Positions 37,932 through 49,399 of a stretch of DNA of 64,000 nucleotides are shown in pieces (the stretch's first letter is position 1; every line of letters starts with the position of its first letter). The translations under genes and the position numbers were made by a program. The stretch is from positions 124,001 through 188,000 of the forward strand of contig JAQGEQ010000322.1 of the NCBI GenBank assembly GCA_034620365.1, given 5' to 3'. Under the pieces are notes generated by a model. The model searched no databases. It had not been told where the DNA came from and worked only from the letters and a program-made list of their open reading frames with translations. This DNA comes from Pegea sp. RAD2-039 (lineage: Eukaryota > Chordata > Thaliacea > Salpida > Salpidae).

Positions 37932-40900
37932 GTATGTTTGAATTTTGCTTGTTTGTTTTTTGCTTTAGTTTAAGATCTTTTTAGTGAATTCAAACTGGCA
38001 AACTCTTTTTGGGCGTTTTTGTTTTGATTTTTAATAAAAAAATTGTGTCATTAAAAGATATAACTAGAAGCTTAGTTAAGTTAGCCAAAAATTAATTTAT
38101 AAATTTTGTGATTTTGAAAACTTGTTCAAGCTTTTTAAACTTAATAACTTTTATTTAATCTTAAATTCACCAAATTAAAGAAAATGTTTTGTTTAAAATT
38201 CTTTTCAGCAATTAGTCCTTAAGTAAATATAAAATAGATCTCACTTCAATAAATGAAGCTTAAGTGTTCAGTTGAAACACGTTTTACTATTTTCAGGAAT
38301 TTTATGAAATTCAAACAAAAAACAGAGAAATTATTTGAAATGTAAAAAGTTAAACTATGAACTGAATTTTTTATGAATTTTACAATTAGTCTCACATAAA
38401 TAAAGGTATAAAAGTAAGCGAAGCACATCGTAAAAATTGTTCAAACATTAAAATAAAAGATTAAATACTTGTTAAGTTAAAGTAAGCGATAAAAAAGCAG
38501 TTAAAACCGTTTTAGTTGAAGTGACAATACTAAACATAAAAATTAAAAACCTCTTTATATAAAAATTGTTTAAGAGTAAATAAGAAAATTTTACAACTTT
38601 TACAGTTACAAGTTTTTCAGTTTACTTAAACAGTAATTACGATAAATCTTTTTTTAAAGATTGATATAGAATTAAAACTTATTCATAAAACTCTTTTTAT
38701 TAAATCAAGATAAATTCTAAAAAACCTCATATATAATTCGACTTTTATTTTGCTCAATAAAAATTCATTTTATTGCAACTGAAAACGTTATTAAATATTT
38801 GTAAGGCTTTAAATCTAGATGGTTTAGCTTTACAGAATGTTAAAGTTAAAGGTAGTTGATAACATTTGTTAAGAATACTATTTGCACTACTCAAAAAATG
38901 ATAAAAACTAATTTAAGGATAAGGCTAATCTGAAACTTATAGATGAAGCTTTAGAAGTTTAATAAACTGATAAAATGAACTTGATAAAATGAAAACAGAC
39001 TTCATCAGAAAAATATTTGGAAAAATATAATAAAAAATTTCATTTAAGTTTGGAACTTAATAAAAATGCTATAACGATTTGATAAATATTATAAATATTT
39101 GGTGAGAAAATATGTGAAAAAGAAGTTAAACAATTTGAAAATTAAAATAATTTAAAAGTTTTTTTACTCTAATGAAATTTCTTAGTTAACATTTTTGTCT
39201 GAACAAAATTAATTATAAAATTCTGTTATGCCTTTGGCATATAGTAAGCCCTAAATTAAATAAATTAGTACTAAGCTGATTTTTAAACTTAGGATTTACA
39301 CAGAGTGTTGACTAAAAACAAAATTACTTGACTAGAAAACAGTAATTCAAATAAATTAACACAAAGTTGCTTTTAAATTTAATATTATCTGATTGATTTA
39401 AAATTTAATTTTAATTTCATTTTTAATAAAAGAAACTTACTGTAAACAACTTATAAAAATTCAGTTTTATTTATTTGTATTATTTGGGAATTGTTACATC
39501 ATCTTTCTAAAAGTAGAAATAATACAAAAAACGTTTTTCTACAAAGCTCTTATAGCTTTTTAATGGCTTTATTGCAATTAAGTTAGTATAAGCAATGTAT
39601 TGAAAGCCTATTGAATATAGTTTAACCGTAAAATAACATTTTTGAGAATAATGAAAAAGCAATTTTTTAAATTTCAAATTTATAATGTTTATAAATAAAC
39701 AATGATATCACGTTTGAAATGTGGGAACCGTTTGTTTAATTTTAGGTCATTATGATCTATATGACAATTTATTTAAATGGTTATGGTTTTACCTGAAAAG
39801 AGATTCAGATTCCCAGCCAATATTAGAATCAAATACTTCCTGATTGTAGCTTCTTCTTAATTGTTTTTAAGAGACATTTATTTGCAATGGCATTAATGTA
39901 GAAGATTTTAAGTTTAATAACTGCAATAAAGATTACTTTTAGATTCAAAGCTTTCCATACTGTCTACGGTTTGCTCATAACATTTAAGTATTAGCTTTTG
40001 TGATTCAACTGATTTTCCAGTTTGCAAAAAAGAGTCAAAAAAATTCTTTTTTTTCATCTTTGATATTTTAATTTGTGGCAGACCAATTTTTTGTTAACTC
40101 TTTTAAGCCTTAAATATTATTTTTAACTTTTATTTTCATTTCTTATAAATATTTTTTGACTTTTCAATAAACTTCTTATATAGAGTTTATTTATATTTAA
40201 ATACTGTTTAATTGAAGAAACGTTTGCGTTCTATAGTATTACTAATGCATCTACAGTGTTTCTACTAATTCTATATTAATCTTAAGTTGTGATACCTAAC
40301 ACTATTATCTATTCATTCATATTATTTGGTTTTTATTCGCTACAAGAGCTTGAAAATTTGAAACTTTTACTGACGCGTAAAACTTTTGCTGTCTATAAGC
40401 TATTGTAAAATTAAAAAGAATTGATTAAAAATGTTTATACAAAATAATGGAGTCAAGTTGATACTTGAAATTACAAAGCTGTTTATTCAAAATAAAAAGA
40501 ACTTTTAAATAATCTAAAAAGTATATCTGAAACACATTTTGTTCCTTAAAAAACTTAAAACCTTATTAAACAGACAGCAGTATGTAAGGTAGGATAAATC
40601 AATTCACCAATTTGATATCATAAATTACCTAAAAGAGTAATTCCATCAGTTAAAACCTCCGTATAATCCAAGAATGCTGAAATCTTACACGAAAACAAAC
40701 GTCATAAAATATCTTTCTTGTAATGTCAAACTTGTCCAATTTCGGTATAAGTCAAAATACTGACATAAGAATCTATTAATCCTTGAAAGGTCTTCTCTTC
40801 AAAAACTTCGTCAATTTATTATATATTAGATTTATTGTGAATTTATTGAAATCTTAAACCGTATAGGTTCAAATTTGTCTCATAAAATCTACGATTGAAA

Positions 40901-43439
40901 CTTTCTAATTATTGTTAATTTAAAAGAGAGTAAGTTGCTAGAAAAATAAATTTCAAACTTTTTGAATAACTTGTCTTGTTAATAAACCATCTTCATTTAT
41001 TCTTTTGTTATTTGAATACTTAACAATGATTAATTATTGTAAAAACTTAATAATTCAATCATCATTATAATTTTCCCTTTTCGGTTGTATAATCAAATAT
41101 ATTTTTTCTGATATCTTCATTGATATGAGATTTAAATTACTTTTAGGACATATTCAGATCTGTAAGCTTAAAAATAAATATTTTTAAGAATTCTTTTCAT
41201 AAAGAGGCATTTATTTAGCTTCAATCAATTAGTTTAAGCAGATAAATGCGAAAAAACAGATTTTGGAACAATTGTTTAACTGTGGTTTTTTACAATCTAA
41301 TTTTTCAAAGCTTCGCATTTCAAACACCTGAGTAAAGGTTTGAAATTTAAAATATCAAGAAGTGCAAAACCTATCTTTTTAATCTTGAAATAGTTAGTTA
41401 ATAGAGTTTCAACTTTCGTATATAATCTTAGACAATCAAAAAGGATTTACTGAAACTCAGTACAAATAAAAACGTTCTACCTAATCATAAATTATTTAGA
41501 TTAACGAGATGAACATAATATTGATATAATGAGTGGCTGGTGTATACACTGCCAATATACAAGAATAAATGGAGTCACTTATATAATAGCAAAGTTCTAA
41601 ACCAATAATTTAATCTTAAATAAAGTTCAAATTTAAATTGTAAGCTTCAAATATGATTAATTGAATTTTGTATAAAAAAGTTCAAATAACTTGACTGAAA
41701 TAGTATTTTCCGATGTTAATAAAAGTTGAAGTTATTGATAAAACCAATTTTTGTGGAGCATTTTAAAGCAAACCATGAACTGATTTCACCTTAGAAAATT
41801 CATTTTCATTAGACGGTCTTACTAATCTAATTAATTTTTCAATTTGTGTGTTTTTCATCTTGAACAGACTTTAAATTAAAGGCACTTGTTGGATACATCA
41901 ATAATCTTTTGGCTATCATCTTGTAGCTTGGAACCAAGAAATAAACATTTGATAATATTTCAATGCTTGGTTTTAGTTGGTTTATTTAGAGCTTGATAAA
42001 ATTTGTAATAATGGTGTTAGAGTATTTTTAACTATGTGTAATATTTGTATTGTGTTAATTTATCAACGTTTTGGTTCTTGTAGGAAATTTGAAAATTTAG
42101 TTTTAAGGTTTTAAGAAGTTCTACAAGTATGAATTTTTATAAAACCACCTTTTTAAATCCTTTTAAGTTTTTTATTAAATACTTTAATTAAATAAAAATA
42201 GAGTAATCTTTAATTAATTTTACTAAGCAGATTTTCTAACTTTTCGATTGCAGTTGTAAGGAAATAATTTGTTGTTTTACTTTTTTTTAAACAAAACAAT
42301 TTAACCAATTACAATATTTAAAAACATATTTATTCTATTTTCAAAATATGTTGAACTTTTAAGAAGCTTATAAAACTAAGCTGGTTTATATCATAAAAAC
42401 TTAAATTTACAGAGATTTGGTACGCTTAGCAAAGCTTACACAAATTAGTAGAAAAATTATTATAAATATTATTCATTTTTTATCTGATTGATTCTTAGTT
42501 GATATATTATTCCAATCTTTAGTGTTTTTAAAGAAAAAGAACAAAAAAACAATCTGTGACATCAGTAAACTTGGTCAGATTTTTTCTCTAAAATAAACAT
42601 TCAAAAAACATTACAAGAATGTAATCGTCAGCGCTGTTAGGATTGTAGTCTTGAAGAAGTTGATCAAATCTTTGAATAGACCTTCTCGTAACGCTTTTTC
42701 ACTTACATAAGTCAACCTTAAGTAGATGGATCAAAGTTTTTGTATGTTCCTAACGGAAGTTTTTAACTATTTTACAATTATTATATTACTAAAGTTTTCA
42801 TCATTCTTTATTTATCTCATGGTTTTCGAAGTTACTGAATGAAAAATATTTTACAAGTTTATTTGTAAACTATATTTGTAAATATAACTTGAAACGTTTC
42901 TATTTAGGGACAAAACAGTTGATTTAAATTATAGATGATACAAGCAACTGTTTATTAAGCTTTAAACATACTTTAATGACGAAGTCTCAATTAAATCACA
43001 AATACCAATTTGTTCAATTCTATAATTCAGTAATCAAAAAAATTGTTTAAAAGTTTTTTCTTAACATTAAAAACTTAATTATTATTAGCTTAATTTAATA
43101 ATTCACCGTGACAAGCTTTATAATTTATAGATACCAACTTAAGTTGAATTTTAATTTGTTAACTTTTAGTTAAAGATTCCTACAAACAATATTTAATTTC
43201 ATAAATATTATACAAATTTTGTATACGCTGATACAATACCCAGACAAATAAGTTAGAAAAGTTACAGAAATGCACAAAATACCTACCACTCTCTAAAATT
43301 AATGACGGTGTTACTGTTAACACTTTACTATCAGTTTTAAAGAGTGTTGTGTGTCCTGAGTTATATATTTTTGGGGATTTTATTTTAGTAAAATTGATTA
43401 GAATAACCCGAATGTGAAAAAATAATTTAATTTGGATAG

Positions 43440-44210
43440 CAACAAAACTAATTCAGTCATTTTAAGTCATGCCTTTGTAAGCTTCCTCGATGCCAATGAC
43501 CTATCTTATAACTATCTTATAGGAAGAAAAATTACAGTCTTACCTTGACAATAGCCAGAAAATGTTTTTTGGCTTCATATATCACAAGCTTAAGGTGAGA
43601 TTTCAGTTACCTCCCTTGCTTGATAACAGCAACCAGCTTGTGATGAAACCAGAGAATAAAACTGAATTGCTTAACAAACAATTTAATAGGTCTTGACATA
43701 ACGGTCGATATGGTAACTAAGGCTATATCTTTTTCAAAATCATTTTTCCAAAACCTTTGATAAGATCCCAGCTTTAAAAAACTACTTTCTCCATACGAAT
43801 AAAAAATTGATAAAGAAGTATCGATCCTTAGAATTAAAGGTTCTTATTATAAGGTAGACAAGGTTGATTGATTTTGAAAAGATATTGGAAACATAATGCG
43901 TTGTTCAAGCAGAAGTTGAACTGTTATAATATTACCAACATTGCCATTTCTAAACTGTGAACTTTTTTTTTTTTTAACATTATAATAATTCTATGTAATT
44001 TTTCTATTTTATATGCTTTGGGGACCACCGAAATGCCACGTGTTAAATCATTTTCTTTCTACACTTGTATCTTAATTATTAATAATAGCTACTATTATAT
44101 ATATAATATATTATATAATAGTATTATATATGCTATTATTTGTGAGAATATGTGTTATCAAGAGGTGCTCTTTTCAGGCACCCTCCTTTGCGTTTAATGA
44201 AACAAATTCT
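43440..44210 (+). mobile_element. Degenerate LINE fragment, plus strand, with 3' terminus
   Basis: The region 43490-43700 is homologous to the pre-RT part of the minus-strand element (KMFFGFI-like and VMKPENKTELLN-like readings, with stops). The region 43900-44190 matches its ORF2 end and 3' UTR and finishes in the shared stem-loop. A middle segment near 43806-43895 matches the element in the opposite orientation (it pairs with 45462-45585 on the same strand), so the copy is rearranged. It cannot code. Confidence 0.7.
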
Positions 44211-44340
44211 GTTTGAATAAGTTTCAGGTTATAAGTTATATTCTAATTGAATAAGTGCTTATAAGTTGTGATATAGTTATTCATAGGAAATGATTTGTAT
44301 ATTATATATATACTGTGGTTGGTGACAGTAAAAATCTTTT

Positions 44341-44788
44341 ATGAAAACTATGGTGGATTCACATAAAAGTGGCAAGACCTTATGGTCTACTGTAAAGAAA
44401 ATTCCTGAAAAACCGACTTCATCAAAGCAAGATTGCAATAGCCAATCCTACAATAAAATTTGCTCTGGTGAAGATCCGGTAATTGAATGCTTTAAATACC
44501 TCTCCTGCTTTCATCTCACCTGTAGTGATGTGAGCAAGAAAATTTATGATATGTTTGAAAAAACCCAGATGAAGCAAATGGGGTTTAAATGATTTTGCAT
44601 TAAATGTAGAACCATGGACACAACAGCTCCCTCAACCAATTCTAATTCAAACTTATTATCCGACATCAGCAAATCTATAACCGCTGAATAAGCCAAATTT
44701 AGATCTGAAATTGGCAAAGATGTTGCCAAGATTGACGAGAAGGTATCTAGTTTGTTCAAATCAATGGACGAACTGAATGCCTCTAATA
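44341..44788 (+). mobile_element. LINE ORF1 5' fragment, plus strand, interrupted
   Basis: The frame starts near MVDSHKSGKTL and contains the Cys-rich PHD-like motif (CSGEDPVIEC, HLTC, later FCIKC). It has in-frame stops, for example after MKQMGFK, and ends abruptly after SMDELNAS, where the minus-strand element's 3' end begins. It is homologous to the ORF1 at 47.6-48.1 kb but lies in the opposite orientation. Confidence 0.75.
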
Positions 44789-44969
44789 AATACAAAGGAG
44801 GGTGCTTAAAGAGAGCACCTCCCGCTAACACACATTCTCACAAATAATATTAATATTAAGTTAGAAATATAGAAAGAAAAAGATGTAACACATGACATTT
44901 CGGTAGTCCTCAAAGCATATAACAGTGAACAATTACATGGAATGTTAATAATATAAAAAAGAGAAAAAT

Positions 44970-47178
44970 TCACAGTTTAGAAATGGCAGTTGTGGCAATA
45001 TTATAGCGGTTCAACTTCTGCTTGAACAATGCGAGTGATTCTGACATGACAATGTCTGATGGCAGCTGGTTCCATGTACTAATTGTGCGGTATGGGAAAA
45101 AATTCAATCTGACTAATGTACCAGGTGATATGGGCTTATTAAGATGTAATGTGTGTCGTCTGAGCTGATATAACTTAAGGGAAGGGCTAATGGAAAATAA
45201 ATCATTAAACTGAAAGTTAATAAAATTGTGGATAATTTTTAAAATAAGAATTAAGTCGTATTTAATTCGTCGAATTTCCAAAGTATCTAAATTGAAGAAG
45301 CTGAGACGATGTTTTTAACTATCGTATTTAATATTAAGTTTCTGCAAACCAATCTCGTAAATGTGGCCTGAACAGATTTGATATTTTGATATCACTAACT
45401 TGATATGGCATCGATGCACTGACATTGTATTCAAGAATTGGACGTACATACAATTTGAAAAGGTTGATAAAAAAGCATGGGTTCTTAGAATTAAAGGTCT
45501 TTATAATTATCTATAATAATATAATATAATGATCTTTATAATAAGACAAGGTTGATTGATTTCCCAAAGATTTTGGAAACATAATTGTGCCACTTAAAGT
45601 CAGATGATAGAGTAATGCTAAGGTCTAGGACCAATGATACTCGTTGAATAATAAATCTATTGATGGAGTATTGCTTCAAGGAATTTGCAGCTGGTTTACG
45701 TGGAAAAAAGTTATAAGTTCAGACTTTGTTGGCTGGTTTCTGAGCTGCCAATTCGTAGACCAGTTTTCTACAGTATGTAGTGTAGTTTGAAGTTTTGAAG
45801 GATTACAAGATAATAGCTTGATGTCATCTGCATACACAAACACACTGACATCATCTACTGCTACTAGTCTTCTGATGAGGTCTTTAATGAAAATTAAAAA
45901 GAGAAGGGGACCCAGAACGGAACCCTGAGGAATACCACTAGTGATTTGACTAGAAGTAGATAAAGATCTTTCTACACGAGTTTGTTGGGTTCTACCTGAT
46001 AGGTAATCTTCAATCCACTGTACGATAAAGCTGTTGATTGTTAAGTTTTCAATACCGTAATAAGCTTGTATTTGGGACAGAATCAAACACTTTAGCAAAA
46101 TCGAATTATATAATGTCACAAAGAGTATCACTTTCATAATGGGCTGTAAGCTCATTAAGAAAAGTGAGATGTTGAATCAGGGAAGAACTCCGTTTCACAA
46201 AGCCATGTTGGACATCAGATATTAGATGGTGCTCCATCAAATGACTGGTCGTATGATTGTGAATGATATGTTCTTGAGTTCTGCAGATAATTGAAGTCAG
46301 CGAAACTGGCCTGCAGTTAAGTGCGGTGTTTCTTGGACCCTTTTCATGAATTGAAATAATAATAGTTTTCTTCTAAATTTGTGGAACTCTTTCTCGCCTC
46401 AGAGTCATGTTAAAGAGAAGCGATAGAGGTAGTGATAAAGATGAAGTAGTTTTTCTTACTACAAAGCTGGGATCTGATCTTGGGTGTTGGAAACTGATGA
46501 TCTTAAAGAAGAAATAGCCTTAGATACCATATTAACCAATATCAAGATATTTCATCTCAGAGACATTTGTAAGAATGTCGTGGTAGGAAAGAGAAGTAGT
46601 ATTGCCATCATCGGTAATAAAAACGCTATTAAATTGATTGTTTAGCAACTCAGCTTTATTTTCTGGTTCCATCACAAGCTGGTCGCTGTTATCAATTAGG
46701 GGAGGTATTTGAGATCTCGCCTTAAGCTTGCGATTTATGAAACCAAAAAACATTTTCTTGCTAGGTGAAGATAAAACTGCACTTTCGCTTCCCAAATAGA
46801 AATTAGAAACAGATTTCTTGTAAACTATACAAAGATCTTTGTATAGAGATTTGATGGAAGGGTCTGTTTTAGTTTGTTTGTATAGGAGGTTTTTTAAATG
46901 TTGCAAATTCTTTAAATTTTTGGGAAAATGTGGTTTTTTGTTGATTCTATAGAAAGGTATGAATTTTTCGATTGACTCTTTAACGATGTTAGTAAACCTT
47001 GAGTAAATAGTATTGATGTCTTCGGAAGAGTTGAAAACAGAAATCCAGTCAACATCTGATAGAAAATTGTTAATACTATTATAATTTCCACAGTAAAAAT
47101 TTTGCTTGAAGTTTTAACGTTCATAAAAAAAGTTTGGTGGAGCTTGATAAGAAAAGTTTGATGTTTAAATTCAATCAT
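44970..47178 (-). pseudogene. LINE ORF2 remnant: reverse transcriptase
   Basis: The pieces read in order: IEFKHQTF (endonuclease end), a linker ending NVSEMKYLDIG, RT motifs SGIPQGSVLGPLLFLIF and VFVYADDIKLL (the catalytic Asp pair of RT), and the C-terminal domain with RRIKYDLILILKIIHN, SPGTLVRLNFFPYRT and STWNQLPSDIV. These motifs place it in the CR1/L2/Jockey group. Several frameshifts and stops separate the pieces. Confidence 0.85.
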
Positions 47179-47419
47179 GTTGTGATCGCATGTCGGAGCA
47201 AAAGGTTATTTTTGATCAACGTAGATAATATTCTCAGGTTTTGATGTGCTCTTTTAGAAGACGCTTATTTTCTAAGCGATCATCTTCACACATATCATAT
47301 GCTACTCTAATGCGCTCGAATTTTTTCTCAAGTTTTAGCTTATACAGCTTGGCAAGAAACTTGCGTTTGTCCCAACTTTCCTAAATAACACTTTCAACGG
47401 TCTTTGATGATCTGATCTT

Positions 47420-48122
47420 TTTGCTTCAAGTTAGGCCATTTATTTGGAACGTCCACAAAATCAAGGCTTTGAGAGCACATTTGATTAAAAAACTTACAGT
47501 CATCATCTTTATCAGTCTCAGAGACATTAATGATGATGACATTGTTTTCTCTGTCCTCACGGTCTACAGTGAGTTTTTGTGCGCGTCGGTGACCTTCTTG
47601 GCAAGAAGCTGCACCATGCTAGCATTTTTGTCGGAACCGGAATCACCGACCATCGAGGCCCATGTGACTTGTTTCTTTGTAGAGGCATCCAGTTCGTCCA
47701 TTGATTTAGACAAGCTAGATACCTTCTCGTTAATCTTGACAACATCTTTGCCAATTTCCGATTTAAGCTTTACTAATTCAGCGGTTATAGATTTGCTGAT
47801 GTCGGATAATAGGTTTTCATCAGAATTGGTTGAGGGAGCTGTTGTTTCCATTTTTCTACATTTAATGCAAAACCATTTAAATCCCATTTGCTTCATCTGG
47901 TTGTTTTCAAACATATCATAAATTTTCCTGATACGCATCACTACAGTTGAGATGAAACCAGGAGAGACATTTAATGCATTCTATTGCCGGATCTTCACCA
48001 GAGCAAATTTTATTGCAGGATTGGCTATTGCCATTGCAAGCTTGTTTTGATGAGGTCGGCTTACCAGAATTTTTCTTTACATTTGAACGTAAGCTCTTGC
48101 CAGTTTTATTTGGGTCCACCAT
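47420..48122 (-). pseudogene. LINE ORF1 with PHD-like zinc finger, frameshifted
   Basis: The N-terminus MVDPNKTGKSL leads to CNKICSGEDPAIEC, then KCLSWFHLNC, and after a frameshift FCIKC, a PHD-type Cys4-His-Cys3-like arrangement found in ORF1 of CR1/Jockey clades. A coiled-coil-like acidic/basic segment (LLSDISKSITAELVKLKSEI) follows, then VDREDRENNVIIINVSE in another frame, a conserved ORF1 motif. Such proteins bind RNA and form the LINE ribonucleoprotein. Confidence 0.7.
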
Positions 48123-49204
48123 GGTTTTTTACAATATTGTCAATACAATCAAATGTTTACAATATTGTGTTTAATGAAATTTTTGAATTTAAGGTTGGAA
48201 TTAGAAATCAAACTTATAAGTAAAATTTTAAAATATTGAGTTACCTATTTTATTTTACAGAATTAAATAGATTCTTTTCTAATAATAAGATTTCTATAAA
48301 GTATAGATCATGTAATTTTTTTTAAGAGTTGCATACGTTGTTATTTTAAGACTAATCTCAATTTTAAATTAAAAAAATATTTATATATGTTTTGACTCCG
48401 ACCAGATTTACTTTAATTGATTCTAAATTTTTAAGATAAAAATTTGAATCAATTGTACTTTTCTCTTTTTCTTACATTTAAATTATATGTTAGAAGTGAA
48501 GTATTTATTTAGTTCTAAAATGGTCACATTGTTTGATTTTATTTTTACCGCTCAGGGTAAAGCTGAGAGTAACTTTCAGTTGAGTGCTTGTGAATTTAGA
48601 ACTTAATCTAGAAAGTGAAAAGAATTTCAGTTATTATTTTTTTTAGTTTACATAAAATTTTTAAGTTACTTATCAGGATAAACTTAAAATATTTATTATT
48701 ATTATTTTATATAAATTGCAATTTTTTTTTTATGAAAAAATTAAATTGTAGATTTTGGTTAAAATGTTTGGCTTATTGCAAAGACCTTATAAGCTGAAAC
48801 ATACATTTTATTTTTATAATATAATACTCTTGTTAATTTTCATCTTTCTTTTTACATTTTTTTTATTATGATGCGTTTACTTCATGAATGAATTACTTGA
48901 TAAAATATATTTAAATTCATTGATAATCTGTTTATTATTTATAATATATACTTCTAAAAATATTATAATTTTTAGAAGATATTATATCTTACTTTATATG
49001 GATTAGATTATATGCAGTACCCTTTTTTAAGTAGAGTATTTGTAACTGCATAATTATATGACTTAAAAGATACAACATTGCGAAATTCAGATTTAATTCT
49101 GGCCACTTAACCGGCACAATATAATATTATATAGATATTTTGCAACAATTTATTTCATTTAAATCGTTTACTAAGATCAGAAGATCTACATCAAAAGATC
49201 AACG

Positions 49205-49395
49205 TCAGATTGAAGCCTTGAAGGTTTCATGTTGATGCTATCAACATTCTATGTAATTGTTCACTGTTATATGCTTTGAGAACTACTGAAATGCCATGTG
49301 TTACATCTTTTGCTTTCTATATTTTTGACTAAATAGATGTTATTCGTGTGTTAGCGAGAGGTGCTCTCTTCAGGTACCCTCCTTCGCATTTATTG
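49205..49395 (+). mobile_element. LINE 3' end fragment, plus strand
   Basis: This is a 3' UTR fragment matching the reverse complement of 44791-44960, including TGTAATTGTTCACTGTTATA and the terminal stem-loop. It ends TTTATTGTAATAAATAAA. It is probably a 5'-truncated insertion or the far remnant of the plus-strand copy cut at 44788. Confidence 0.75.
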
Positions 49396-49399
49396 TAAT

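Larger units (their letters stand above)
25470..43430. other. Long AT-rich stretch without recognisable genes
   Basis: Besides the regulatory islands listed separately, I see no supported coding gene, tRNA or intact transposon. Open frames here are short and of AT-driven composition. The stretch could be intergenic or contain very long introns. Confidence 0.45.
44791..48150 (-). mobile_element. CR1/L2/Jockey-type non-LTR retrotransposon, defective
   Basis: This is the most complete LINE copy. The order on the minus strand is ORF1 (from 48122), the end of the endonuclease, the linker, RT (to about 45676), the C-terminal domain (45281-44970) and the 3' UTR with stem-loop. ORF1 has a frameshift near 47930. 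Most of the endonuclease is missing: only a C-terminal CDHNMIEF piece at about 47.18 kb follows the ORF1 end. RT carries several frameshifts. An AT-rich insertion sits at about 45500-45545. The copy is not autonomous. A few hundred bp of duplicated ORF1 nearby show that related copies inserted at the same site. Confidence 0.85.

Noticed and set aside
47421-47921. A 166-codon plus-strand open frame
   Set aside because: It is antisense to LINE ORF1 and has no independent support.
44341-48150. Opposite-orientation ORF1 pieces as a twin-primed (5'-inverted) single LINE insertion
   Set aside because: Twin priming places the 3' end at the outer border. Here the 3' end is internal, and both copies contain the same ORF1 5' part.
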